From the NCBI GenBank assembly GCA_028276125.1, contig JAPYWY010000121.1:1-5537 (forward strand): a stretch of DNA of 5,537 bases, given 5' to 3'. A model generated the notes under the pieces. The model did no database searches and was not told the origin of the DNA. It worked only from the letters and a program-made list of their open reading frames with translations. The translations under genes were made by a program, and so were the position numbers. Shown piece after piece: positions 1 to 5,537 of this stretch. Position 1 is the first letter of the stretch. Every line of letters starts with the position of its first letter. Origin of the DNA: Pseudothermotoga sp. (GTDB lineage Bacteria > Thermotogota > Thermotogae > Thermotogales > DSM-5069).

Positions 1-1091
1 GCGTCCATCAAAGCCTTGGCGAAGTTACCGTCCTCCCTGGCGAGCCTCGTGTAGCGATGAGGTTGAAAGACCATCACCTGCTTCAACCCAGCGAAGACTT
101 CACGTGACGTTCGGATCAGCCAAGCGACCTCATCAGGTGTGTGTGCATAATCGTCCACCACGTATATGTTCTTCGACTCGTCGATCGTTGTGACGCTGAA
201 CCTCCTGTACGTGCCAACAAAGCTCGACAAAGCCTTGACTGCGTCCGCTGGGTCGAACCCTGCAGCCCAGAGCAGCGTTATAACCGCCATCGCGTTCAAG
301 ACGTTGTGAAGACCCGGAACCCTCAACCTCAAGGTGTGAGTTTTTCCATCCAGCTTGATCGTCGCGACCTGTTCGAACCGCTCGGTCTTTCTGTCCAACA
401 GAACGCAGGTTCCTTGGTTCAGGCCAAACGTGTGATGACCCAAATGTGAGGTCAACCGATCCTCATAGAAGGTGACAACGTTCTGCGCAGAACTCACCAA
501 TTTTTCGAAGCACGACAGATAGTAAGATTCATCGCCATGGAAGTTCTCCAGATGGTCTTTTCTTGCATTAGTGATTATGAGGTGCGTTGGATGGAAGGAA
601 GAAAAACTCGGTTGGCTCTCGTCCAACTCGTAAACGCAAGGCCCATTTCCTTTCCTGTAGTTTCCAAACTCGAGCGAAGGGTTCATACCACCTAAGAACA
701 CCGTCGGATCTGCACCGATCGCCTTGAGGACGTGTGCAATCATGGCGGTGGTTGTAGTCTTACCGTCAGAGCCTGTCACCGCGAACTGAACAGAGTTTTC
801 GACGAGCTGTCTGAGCAAATCGAAACGCGTAACAACACGAACGTTCTCTTCCCGAGCTCTCAACAGTTCAGGATTGTTCGAACTGACTGCGGGTGTGTGG
901 ACCAAAAGTTCCGGATTTAGCCAGTTCTCACGACTGTGTCCCAAGAAAACCCTCACACCCAGTCTCTCAAGAACCTCTATGTGCTCGTTTCTGTGTATAT
1001 CCGAACCGTACACATCGTGTCCCATCAAATGACAGTGTATCGCCAAAGAACTCATTCCCACGCCGCCAATTCCTACGAAGTGGATTCTCAT
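1..1091 (-). CDS. murC: UDP-N-acetylmuramate--L-alanine ligase MurC (3' end cut off by window edge)
   Basis: This cytoplasmic ATP-dependent ligase joins L-Ala to UDP-MurNAc, the first step of the peptidoglycan stem peptide. I translated 363 codons from the ATG at 1091. The N-terminal UDP-binding domain opens with GIGGVGMS (residues 7-14). The ATP loop is GSDGKTTT (107-114), where most MurC proteins have GTHGKTTT. ELDES follows (155-159), then TNARKDHLE (174-182) with the metal-site D-H pair. GTYRRF (293-298) and DDYAHTPDE (313-321) begin the C-terminal domain, and the frame is still open at QPHRYTRL and the edge. Full-length family members have about 450-460 residues, so roughly 90 are missing. 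The ATG overlaps the murG TGA as ATGA, and GGAGG lies 7 bases upstream. An in-frame ATG at 1097 is too close to that GGAGG. The Asp in the ATP loop and YAHTP match what I recall of the Thermotoga maritima enzyme. Function is secure. Confidence 0.97.
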   Translation of the reverse strand, partial: MRIHFVGIGGVGMSSLAIHCHLMGHDVYGSDIHRNEHIEVLERLGVRVFLGHSRENWLNPELLVHTPAVSSNNPELLRAREENVRVVTRFDLLRQLVENSVQFAVTGSDGKTTTTAMIAHVLKAIGADPTVFLGGMNPSLEFGNYRKGNGPCVYELDESQPSFSSFHPTHLIITNARKDHLENFHGDESYYLSCFEKLVSSAQNVVTFYEDRLTSHLGHHTFGLNQGTCVLLDRKTERFEQVATIKLDGKTHTLRLRVPGLHNVLNAMAVITLLWAAGFDPADAVKALSSFVGTYRRFSVTTIDESKNIYVVDDYAHTPDEVAWLIRTSREVFAGLKQVMVFQPHRYTRLAREDGNFAKALMD

Positions 1092-2107
1092 AGACATTCC
1101 TCCAAAATGATTTTTGCGATCGCATCCGCAGGATTCGTTTTCTTTTCAGGCAATTTTCCCAATCCGAGGGCTACCTTGATGGCTTCGAGGATCCTACTTG
1201 GTGTTGCCTCGCCCTCTCTCACGACCACACCACGGCCAATCTTTGCAACGAACTCCGCGTTTCGAACTTGATGCCCCTCAGCTGCTCCCTCCCAAGGTAT
1301 TAGAACCGCTGGAACACCGTAATGGAGCAACTCGCTGACCGTCAAAGCACCCGCACGACAAACGACAGCGATCGCACCCCGCCAGGCCGAAGGCATATCG
1401 TAGATGTAGTCTAAGGCAAGAACGTTGTTGAAGACCGAGAGCTTCTTGGTCCAGACGGGATCACCCGTACCATGAACAAACTTCAGGCTTTTCTCTTCTC
1501 GGTAGATCTTCTCCATGATCGTGTTGATCAGGTCACTCCCCCTGCTTCCCCCGAACACGAGCACGTAACCTTCTCCAAAAGAGCCACGGCTCACGTTGCT
1601 TACTCTTATCGGGTTTCCTGTGACAACTATTCTGTTTCTCACAGACCTTGGAAAGTTGTTGATCGCCTCTTCGAAACCGACGAATACCTTCGTTGCGTAC
1701 CTGCTGAGGGATCTGTTCGCCAAGCCGGGTACGACGTTTTGTTCTTGAATGTAAAGCGGTATTCTTTTCTTTCCACAGACCAAACCGAGCGGGTACGACA
1801 CATAACCGCCCGTGACGAGGCAGCAGTTCGATCCGTCGGTTTCCGAAGCTATGATACTCTTAGTTTTGAGAATTTTCAATACCCTTTTCACGTTTGTGGG
1901 TTTGAAGATAGGTCTTTCGAGCCCCTGCACATCCAACTTCACGAGCTTGTACTCTGGATGTTCGGTAGGAACTATCTTGTTCTCGATGCCCCTCGGTGTG
2001 CAGAAATAAACCACGTTCAGGTTCACGTGTTTCGAAAGTTCTTCCAAGATCGCCAGCGCAGGATACAGATGTCCACCCGTGCCGCCACCGGCGGCAAGCA
2101 CCTTCAC
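1088..2107 (-). CDS. murG: Lipid II-forming N-acetylglucosaminyltransferase MurG
   Basis: MurG is a GT28, GT-B fold enzyme at the inner face of the membrane. It transfers GlcNAc from UDP-GlcNAc to lipid I, giving lipid II. The 339-residue length is normal for the family. Visible motifs, in order: the first glycine loop GGGTGGH (7-13) followed by LYPA; TGGYVSYP (99-106); QEQNVVPGLANR (121-132, usually HEQN); VTGNPIR (162-168); the third glycine loop GGSRG (186-190); and the donor-binding signature CRAGALTVSEL (250-260), then a GHQ (278-280) before RNAE. The start is GTG, overlapping the ftsW stop as GTGA, with GGGAG 9 bases upstream inside ftsW. The stop overlaps murC by 4 bases. These overlaps imply translational coupling within one mRNA, so MurG output should track FtsW and MurC. 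Nothing appears truncated. Confidence 0.98.
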   Translation of the reverse strand: MKVLAAGGGTGGHLYPALAILEELSKHVNLNVVYFCTPRGIENKIVPTEHPEYKLVKLDVQGLERPIFKPTNVKRVLKILKTKSIIASETDGSNCCLVTGGYVSYPLGLVCGKKRIPLYIQEQNVVPGLANRSLSRYATKVFVGFEEAINNFPRSVRNRIVVTGNPIRVSNVSRGSFGEGYVLVFGGSRGSDLINTIMEKIYREEKSLKFVHGTGDPVWTKKLSVFNNVLALDYIYDMPSAWRGAIAVVCRAGALTVSELLHYGVPAVLIPWEGAAEGHQVRNAEFVAKIGRGVVVREGEATPSRILEAIKVALGLGKLPEKKTNPADAIAKIILEECL

Positions 2108-3186
2108 TTGGTCTCACTCCCACCGGTTGCCATGTTGATGACCACACCGAGGCTCGCCATCATCATCGCTAAAGAACTTCCACCGTAACTGACAAAGGGT
2201 AACGTCACGCCCGTGACTGGGAGCATGCCTGACACAACACCAAGGTTCACCAAGACCTGAACCATGATGAGTAAAGCGAGGCCAGAAATGAAGGCCGTGA
2301 CGAACGTATCGTCGGACGACTCCATTAGCTTGAGCATCGTCCAAACGAGGAGGAAGAACAACAGTACCACGCCCAGGATGCCGATCAACCCGAGTTCCTC
2401 GCCTATAGCTGCGAATACGAAGTCCGTTACGACAGCTGGTACGGACAGCTTCACATCGCCAAGTCCAATACCCTTGCCGAGGAAGCCACCCTCTCTGAAG
2501 GCTTGGACTGCTTGCACGACTTGTTCGGGTAAATCTCCCGTGAAGAACGCCTTGAGGCGCGACAGTTGATAACCCTTCAGCAAGATTCCAAACTTCTGCG
2601 CGAGGAAAAAGAGGAACGCCAGCGATCCAAACGTTGAGAGGAGATAGAGAAGTTTGCTACCGTGAGAGTACAGCATCAAAAGCACTACGAGGAGAACGAT
2701 GAGCGAGCTGCTCAGATCTGGCTCGAAGACTATCAAACCCAAGATGGGCAACAGAAGAAGCAGAGGCTTCAAAAAGCCTTCCATGAAACTCTTCATCCTA
2801 TCCTTGCGCTTTTTTATGTAAGCCGCAAAGCAAACGATCGTGGCAAATTTGGCGAACTCGGAAGGTTGAAAGCTGAAACCTGGTAGAAAGATCCACCTGC
2901 GCGCACCACCCACAGGCGGGAAGGTGTATGGGACCAAGAGCAGAATTATCGCCAACGCGTAGTAGAACCAAGCATACTTTTCGTGGTACCTGTAATCGAC
3001 GAAACAGGTGATCGTCATGAAGACGAAGCCTACGGAAAGTTTCACCACGTGCGAACGGAAAATCTCGCGCGCGACGCCACCATAGAGGTTCATCTGGGCT
3101 GAAACCTCGAGGCTCGAGATGACTACCAACCCCACGGCGATCAGAACGGCCGTGATTATCAAAAGCGCCAAGGCATGGCTTGGCAC
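2104..3186 (-). CDS. ftsW: SEDS-family peptidoglycan glycosyltransferase FtsW
   Basis: This polytopic inner-membrane protein polymerises lipid II into glycan strands, normally with a partner class B penicillin-binding protein. The 360 residues are strongly hydrophobic, with about ten membrane segments beginning at residues 5-25. SEDS signatures are present: GGARRWI (94-100), FQPSEFAK (106-113), EPDLSSSLIV (155-164), a GYQLSRLKAF stretch (205-214), and TDFVFAAIGEELG (254-266). D255 fits the position of the essential SEDS aspartate. Near the C-terminus come VNLGVVSGMLPVTGVTLP and YGGSS (334-338). The start is GTG, sharing one base with the murD TAG (TAGTG), with a strong AAAGGAGGG at 3193-3201. 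The family also contains RodA, and sequence alone does not fully separate the two. Location between murD and murG is the classic place for ftsW, so division rather than elongation is inferred. Confidence 0.94.
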   Translation of the reverse strand: MPSHALALLIITAVLIAVGLVVISSLEVSAQMNLYGGVAREIFRSHVVKLSVGFVFMTITCFVDYRYHEKYAWFYYALAIILLLVPYTFPPVGGARRWIFLPGFSFQPSEFAKFATIVCFAAYIKKRKDRMKSFMEGFLKPLLLLLPILGLIVFEPDLSSSLIVLLVVLLMLYSHGSKLLYLLSTFGSLAFLFFLAQKFGILLKGYQLSRLKAFFTGDLPEQVVQAVQAFREGGFLGKGIGLGDVKLSVPAVVTDFVFAAIGEELGLIGILGVVLLFFLLVWTMLKLMESSDDTFVTAFISGLALLIMVQVLVNLGVVSGMLPVTGVTLPFVSYGGSSLAMMMASLGVVINMATGGSETK

Positions 3187-4463
3187 TACGCGCCCTCCTT
3201 TAGAGATTCTACCACTCGAACGAAGTGTTCTCCACGCTCGGCGTAGTTTGCGTAAAGATCGAAACTTGCCGCGGCAGGACTCAGCAGAACGGTATCACCT
3301 TGATTGCTCTTCTTGAAAGCTTCTAAAACAGCTTGTTCCATGTTTTCGACAACACAGAACTGTATGTTCGATGCGCGCAAGAGCGGAACAACAAGATCAA
3401 CGATCTCACCGAAGACCACAACGTACTTGACCTTTCTTTTGATCTGCTCAACGAGTGCATCGTAACTTTCATTCTTGCCCCTGCCTGTGAGGATCAGCAC
3501 GACCTTACCGTCTTGATAGTTCTGAAGTGCAGCGATGGTTGCCGCCGCGCTCGTCGATTTCGAATCATCCACGAACTGAACTCCGTTTATGACAGCAACC
3601 AATTGCATCCTATGTTGCGGCGGAGTGAAGTCTTCGAGCGCTTCAAGCACCAAGCTGGGTTCAAAACTGAGAGATTCCAAAACGGTGAGAACCGCTGAGA
3701 GGTTCTGCAGGTTTTGATGAGTCCTGAGAAAGGTATTCCGGAGAGGGTAGATCTGGTCACGAAATTCTATACGCTCCTTGTCTAAAAGTTTCAGTGTGGA
3801 AAAACTGACCACGTTTGGCCATCTTTCATCGATCAATCTTCGACAGTTCTCGTGCGCGAAGCTTTTCTCGGCGAACGTGAAGAGCTTGAGCTTGCTTTCA
3901 ACGTAGTGCTCGAAACTCGGATGCCAGTCCAGATGGTTGGGTTCTATGTTCAGAATGATCCCGACATCGATCGGCAAGTTCTTCGCCCAAAACAACTGAA
4001 AACTGCTGATTTCCAGCACGAGATAGTCGAGCTGTTCGGAATGAACGTTAGCGATGGGATTTCCAATGTTACCGGCTGTGAGAACCTTCTTACCGAACTT
4101 GCTTAACGCGTACTCAAGCATGTGGCAGGTGGTTGTCTTACCGTTCGTACCTGTGACAGCCACGATGAAACCAGGTTTTCTGAGGTTCAGCACCACATCG
4201 AGGTCCGTCAAAACTTTCTCGCATGCCCTTGAAACGATGGGATGATCAGGCTTGACGGAAGGACTGACCACGATGCGGTCAGCTTTCAAAACGCGTTCGG
4301 TGTTTCCATTCTCTTCGAATTCAACGTGCATTTCTTGCAAATCTCTTTTGTCCTGTTCGCTCAAAGGTTTTGCTTCGCTCACGAAGATTTTGTGACCCAT
4401 GTTGATCAACATCTTGCAGAGAGATCTGTTGCTCACACCGTAGCCCACAAGTGCGTAGAACAG
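3186..4463 (-). CDS. murD: UDP-N-acetylmuramoyl-L-alanine--D-glutamate ligase MurD (probable CTG start)
   Basis: MurD is the cytoplasmic ligase that adds D-Glu to UDP-MurNAc-L-Ala using ATP. Counting from the CTG proposed here (425 residues), the N-terminal domain holds GYGVSNRS (7-14). The ATP loop is GTNGKTTT (105-112), then LEISSFQLFW (150-159), EPNHLDWH (174-181), the SKLK lysine region (190-193, expected carbamylated lysine), QHRMQ (283-287), DDSKSTS (299-305) and LSPAAASFD (394-402). All three Mur-ligase domains are complete. The first conventional start, GTG at 4448, would remove the first beta strand of the nucleotide-like fold and lies 23 bases from the only good ribosome site. CTG at 4463 lies 8 bases after GGAGG and aligns end-to-end with T. 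maritima MurD (starts MKIGFLGFGKSNRS, recalled from memory). An in-frame TGA directly precedes the CTG, so no longer form is possible. Function is secure; the start is not. This is the first gene of the coupled murD-ftsW-murG-murC unit. Confidence 0.95.
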   Translation of the reverse strand: MFYALVGYGVSNRSLCKMLINMGHKIFVSEAKPLSEQDKRDLQEMHVEFEENGNTERVLKADRIVVSPSVKPDHPIVSRACEKVLTDLDVVLNLRKPGFIVAVTGTNGKTTTCHMLEYALSKFGKKVLTAGNIGNPIANVHSEQLDYLVLEISSFQLFWAKNLPIDVGIILNIEPNHLDWHPSFEHYVESKLKLFTFAEKSFAHENCRRLIDERWPNVVSFSTLKLLDKERIEFRDQIYPLRNTFLRTHQNLQNLSAVLTVLESLSFEPSLVLEALEDFTPPQHRMQLVAVINGVQFVDDSKSTSAAATIAALQNYQDGKVVLILTGRGKNESYDALVEQIKRKVKYVVVFGEIVDLVVPLLRASNIQFCVVENMEQAVLEAFKKSNQGDTVLLSPAAASFDLYANYAERGEHFVRVVESLKEGA

Positions 4464-4470
4464 TCACTAC

Positions 4471-4476
4471 ACCTCC
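4471..4476 (-). promoter_or_regulatory. Ribosome binding site deciding the murD start
   Basis: On the minus strand GGAGGT is a strong Shine-Dalgarno match. Eight bases separate GGAGG from the CTG at 4463. The alternative GTG at 4466-4468 is only 4 bases away and is in the wrong frame, and the in-frame GTG at 4448 is 23 bases away. The site therefore supports CTG. The other reading is a single-base error or indel in this short stretch that hides a GTG start. Confidence 0.65.
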
Positions 4477-4482
4477 ACGTGG
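4475..4482. repeat. 8-base perfect palindrome at the predicted murD transcription start
   Basis: CCACGTGG reads the same on both strands. It lies between the murD -10 box and the ribosome site and overlaps the predicted start of transcription and the first bases of GGAGG. A protein bound here could block initiation, but eight bases can be palindromic by chance and no second copy is visible in this gap. Confidence 0.3.
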
Positions 4483-4483
4483 A

Positions 4484-4512
4484 ATTATACTGCTCAACTG
4501 AAAAAGAATCGA
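4484..4512 (-). promoter_or_regulatory. Promoter of the murD operon
   Basis: The minus strand has a perfect TATAAT -10 box at 4489-4484. Seventeen bases upstream is TCGATT at 4512-4507, a weak -35 matching TTGACA at 3 of 6 positions. Transcription would begin near 4476-4478, leaving a leader of only about 15 bases, which is just enough for the ribosome site before murD. The box sits immediately ahead of the gene in a short non-coding gap, which supports it. The weak -35 leaves some doubt. Confidence 0.6.
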
Positions 4513-4531
4513 GATCTTCGCGGTGGAAAGC

Positions 4532-4552
4532 ATTAATTTACCAATGATTAAT
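4532..4552. repeat. Paired ATTAAT elements between the divergent promoters
   Basis: Two ATTAAT hexamers at 4532-4537 and 4547-4552 are centred 15 bases apart. Each is self-complementary, so together they also form an inverted repeat around 4542. The stretch is AT-rich and lies between the two divergent -35 boxes, upstream of both promoters. It could be an activator site or an UP-like element, but AT-rich hexamers recur easily by chance. Confidence 0.25.
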
Positions 4553-4556
4553 CTCT

Positions 4557-4586
4557 TTGCCAGTTTTTAAACACTGGGTCTATAAT
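4557..4586 (+). promoter_or_regulatory. Promoter of the aldolase/transporter operon
   Basis: TTGCCA at 4557-4562 matches the -35 consensus at 5 of 6 positions. After an 18-base spacer comes a perfect TATAAT at 4581-4586. Transcription should start near 4593, giving a leader of about 23 bases before the ATG at 4616. It points away from the murD promoter. Such a strong core fits a gene held off by a repressor, consistent with the palindrome in its spacer. Confidence 0.75.
4560..4577. promoter_or_regulatory. Candidate operator: 18-base palindrome in the promoter spacer
   Basis: CCAGTTTTTAAACACTGG is an inverted repeat with 8 of 9 base pairs matching; the only mismatch is T4564 against C4573. 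It overlaps the last three bases of the -35 box and fills most of the spacer before the -10 box, the classic position for a repressor that excludes RNA polymerase. Size and symmetry fit a dimeric helix-turn-helix regulator, such as the GntR, LacI or IclR types common at sugar-acid operons. No regulator gene is in the window, so the protein is unknown. Confidence 0.55.
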
Positions 4587-4603
4587 AATGTTTGGACACA
4601 GAG

Positions 4604-4611
4604 AGGGGGTG
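4604..4611 (+). promoter_or_regulatory. Ribosome binding site deciding the aldolase start
   Basis: AGGGGGTG resembles the consensus AGGAGGTG with one change and ends 4 bases before the ATG at 4616. It supports that ATG over the in-frame TTG at 4592, which sits at the predicted transcription start and has no ribosome site upstream. Confidence 0.75.
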
Positions 4612-4615
4612 CATC

Positions 4616-5251
4616 ATGAACGGTATAGTCGAGAAGATCATCGAGAACGGTATAGTAGCCGTCATCAGGGTGGACAGTCCCAGCAAAGCGGTCGAAGTCT
4701 GTAGGGCTTGCAAGGAAGGTGGCATCGTTGCCATCGAAGTGACTTTCAGCGTTCCCAGAGCCGTTGAAGTCATCAGCCAGCTTTCGAAAGAGCTGGGCGA
4801 CGAAATCTTGCTCGGCGCAGGTACGGTCCTCGATCCATATACGGCAAAGATCGCGATCGAGGCTGGCGCGAGGTACATCGTCGCTCCCAACCTGTCCGAA
4901 GAAACTGCATTGTTGTGCAACAAACATCGGGTGCCTTATATCCCTGGTGTGCTCACACCGACTGAAATCGTCAAGGCACTCGAGGTCGGCTGTGAGTTGA
5001 TCAAGTTGTTCCCAGCTTCCGCAGTTGGACCGAGTTACATCAAGGCCATTCATGGTCCTCTCCCACAGGCGAAACTCATGCCAACCGGTGGTGTAGAGCT
5101 TGAAAACGTCAAAGAATGGATCAAAGCAGGTGCAGCTGCGGTCGGTGTGGGTGGAGGATTGACGAAGGGAAGTAAGGAAGAGATCAGAGAAAGAGCGAGA
5201 CGTTTCGTTGAACTCATCAAGCAAGCCAAGAGTGAGATTGCCGGGAGGTGA
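4616..5251 (+). CDS. eda: KDPG/KHG aldolase (2-dehydro-3-deoxy-phosphogluconate aldolase)
   Basis: This cytoplasmic class I aldolase splits 2-keto-3-deoxy-6-phosphogluconate into pyruvate and glyceraldehyde 3-phosphate, the last step of Entner-Doudoroff and uronate breakdown. Some relatives also cleave 4-hydroxy-2-oxoglutarate or KDP-galactonate. The 211 residues form a single TIM barrel of normal family length (about 205-215). Visible landmarks are VAVIRV (14-19), IEVTFSVP (40-47) with E41 at the general acid/base position, GAGTV (67-71), the proline of VAPN (91), PGVLTPTE (110-117), IKLFPAS (129-135) with Schiff-base K130, PTGGV (156-160) and GVGGGL (177-182). S45 stands where E. coli Eda has Arg49, a difference I also recall in the T. 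maritima enzyme. The ATG was chosen for its ribosome site. Preceded by a strong promoter with an operator-like palindrome and followed after 5 bases by a TctC-type gene, it probably serves sugar-acid catabolism. The exact substrate is not shown. Confidence 0.93.
   Translation: MNGIVEKIIENGIVAVIRVDSPSKAVEVCRACKEGGIVAIEVTFSVPRAVEVISQLSKELGDEILLGAGTVLDPYTAKIAIEAGARYIVAPNLSEETALLCNKHRVPYIPGVLTPTEIVKALEVGCELIKLFPASAVGPSYIKAIHGPLPQAKLMPTGGVELENVKEWIKAGAAAVGVGGGLTKGSKEEIRERARRFVELIKQAKSEIAGR
5244..5248 (+). promoter_or_regulatory. Ribosome binding site of the tctC-like gene
   Basis: GGAGG lies within the last codons of the aldolase gene, and its stop codon follows immediately. Eight bases separate it from the GTG at 5257. 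Another in-frame GTG at 5248 overlaps the site itself and is unlikely. The arrangement implies coupled translation with the aldolase. Confidence 0.75.
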
Positions 5252-5256
5252 GTGCT

Positions 5257-5537
5257 GTGAAGAGAGCGTTGATTCTTTTGTTGGCAGTTGTCGTGATCTC
5301 AGCCTTCGCGGTGAATTATCCACGAAAACCTGTCACGATCATCTGTCCTTGGGGTGCTGGTGGAGGAACAGACAGGCTCGCAAGGTTCCTCGCAGACGAG
5401 TTATCGAAGAAACTTGGTCAACCCTTTACCGTCGTGAACAGAACTGGTGGAGGAGGAGCCGTGGGTCATGCAGCAGGTGCTTACGCTGCGCCTGATGGTT
5501 ACACGCTGACATTGGTGACGCTCGAGATCGCGACGAT
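5257..5537 (+). CDS. TctC-type substrate-binding protein of a tripartite tricarboxylate transporter (3' end cut off by window edge)
   Basis: This is the N-terminal 93 codons of a periplasmic binding protein of the tripartite tricarboxylate transporter (TTT) family. Such proteins capture carboxylates and deliver them to a TctA/TctB membrane pair. Residues 1-18 are a signal peptide: basic MKR, a hydrophobic run, and a cleavage site after AFA. The mature protein begins VNYPRKPVTII, followed by the family signature PWGAGGGTD (31-39), LGQPFTVVNRTGGGGAVG and PDGYTL. There is no lipobox cysteine, so it is probably soluble. Full proteins have about 320 residues, so about 70 percent is missing. The GTG start is 5 bases past the aldolase stop, so the two share an mRNA. 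TctA and TctB genes would be expected just beyond the right edge. The ligand cannot be read from this part; a sugar acid is inferred from the neighbour. Confidence 0.88.
   Translation, partial: MKRALILLLAVVVISAFAVNYPRKPVTIICPWGAGGGTDRLARFLADELSKKLGQPFTVVNRTGGGGAVGHAAGAYAAPDGYTLTLVTLEIAT

Noticed and set aside
1472..2188. Plus-strand open frame of 238 residues opposite murG
   Set aside because: It has no family motifs and low-quality composition, while murG on the other strand carries every expected motif. It is a shadow of GC-biased codons.
3921..3944. MurD motif reads EPNHLD rather than EDHLD or EPDHLD
   Set aside because: The base before the metal-binding His varies in this family (Ala is common in Gram-positive MurD), so Asn here is not good evidence of altered function.
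4321..4533. Minus-strand 70-residue open frame beginning in the murD promoter
   Set aside because: It starts upstream of the -10 box, so would not be on the predicted transcript from its own ATG, and it overlaps murD out of frame with no recognisable content.
4592..4615. TTG at 4592 as the aldolase start (8 extra residues)
   Set aside because: It lies at the predicted transcription start, has no ribosome site upstream, and the added residues DTERGC do not look like a family N-terminus. ATG at 4616 has a good site.
5248..5256. In-frame GTG at 5248 as an earlier tctC start, giving a GTGA overlap with the aldolase
   Set aside because: This GTG is part of the GGAGGTG ribosome site itself and would have no site of its own. 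GTG at 5257 has ideal spacing and begins a normal signal peptide.
4580..5323. Minus-strand open frame of 247 residues opposite the aldolase gene, longer than the gene itself
   Set aside because: The translation is rich in Ser, Asp, Arg and Cys with no recognisable domain, spans the aldolase promoter and the start of the next gene, and mirrors the codon pattern of the real gene.

Overview
The window looks like chromosomal DNA from a thermophilic bacterium of the order Thermotogales, perhaps a Pseudothermotoga-like species. This is inferred, not proven. The MurC and MurD proteins share unusual motif spellings with what I remember of the Thermotoga maritima enzymes: an Asp in the MurC ATP loop, YAHTP instead of YAHHP, and SNRS, FQLFW and HLDWH in MurD. 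GC content is roughly half, genes are tightly packed, ribosome binding sites are strong, and GTG starts are frequent.

Positions 1 to about 4463 (minus strand) hold four cell-wall genes in the order murD, ftsW, murG, murC. MurC runs off the left edge. The junctions overlap by 1, 4 and 4 bases, so this is one translationally coupled operon. It is a segment of the classic division and cell wall (dcw) cluster. MurC adds L-Ala to UDP-MurNAc, MurD then adds D-Glu, MurG later adds GlcNAc to lipid I to form lipid II, and the SEDS protein FtsW polymerises lipid II at the division site. murD is the first gene here, with its own TATAAT promoter. Its best start appears to be a non-standard CTG codon.

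Positions about 4464 to 4615 are a divergent intergenic region. It carries the murD promoter facing left, a strong promoter (TTGCCA-18-TATAAT) facing right, and an 18-base near-perfect palindrome in the spacer of the right-facing promoter, which is a good operator candidate.

Positions 4616 to 5537 (plus strand) hold a KDPG/KHG aldolase gene, followed 5 bases later by the start of a secreted tripartite tricarboxylate transporter (TctC-type) binding protein that runs off the right edge. Together they suggest an inducible operon for uptake and breakdown of a sugar acid or other carboxylate.

There is no RNA gene, CRISPR array, insertion sequence or clear terminator in the window, and I see no evidence of a wholly new system. 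The points most worth checking are the murD start codon, the operator-like palindrome, and the aldolase/transporter pairing.
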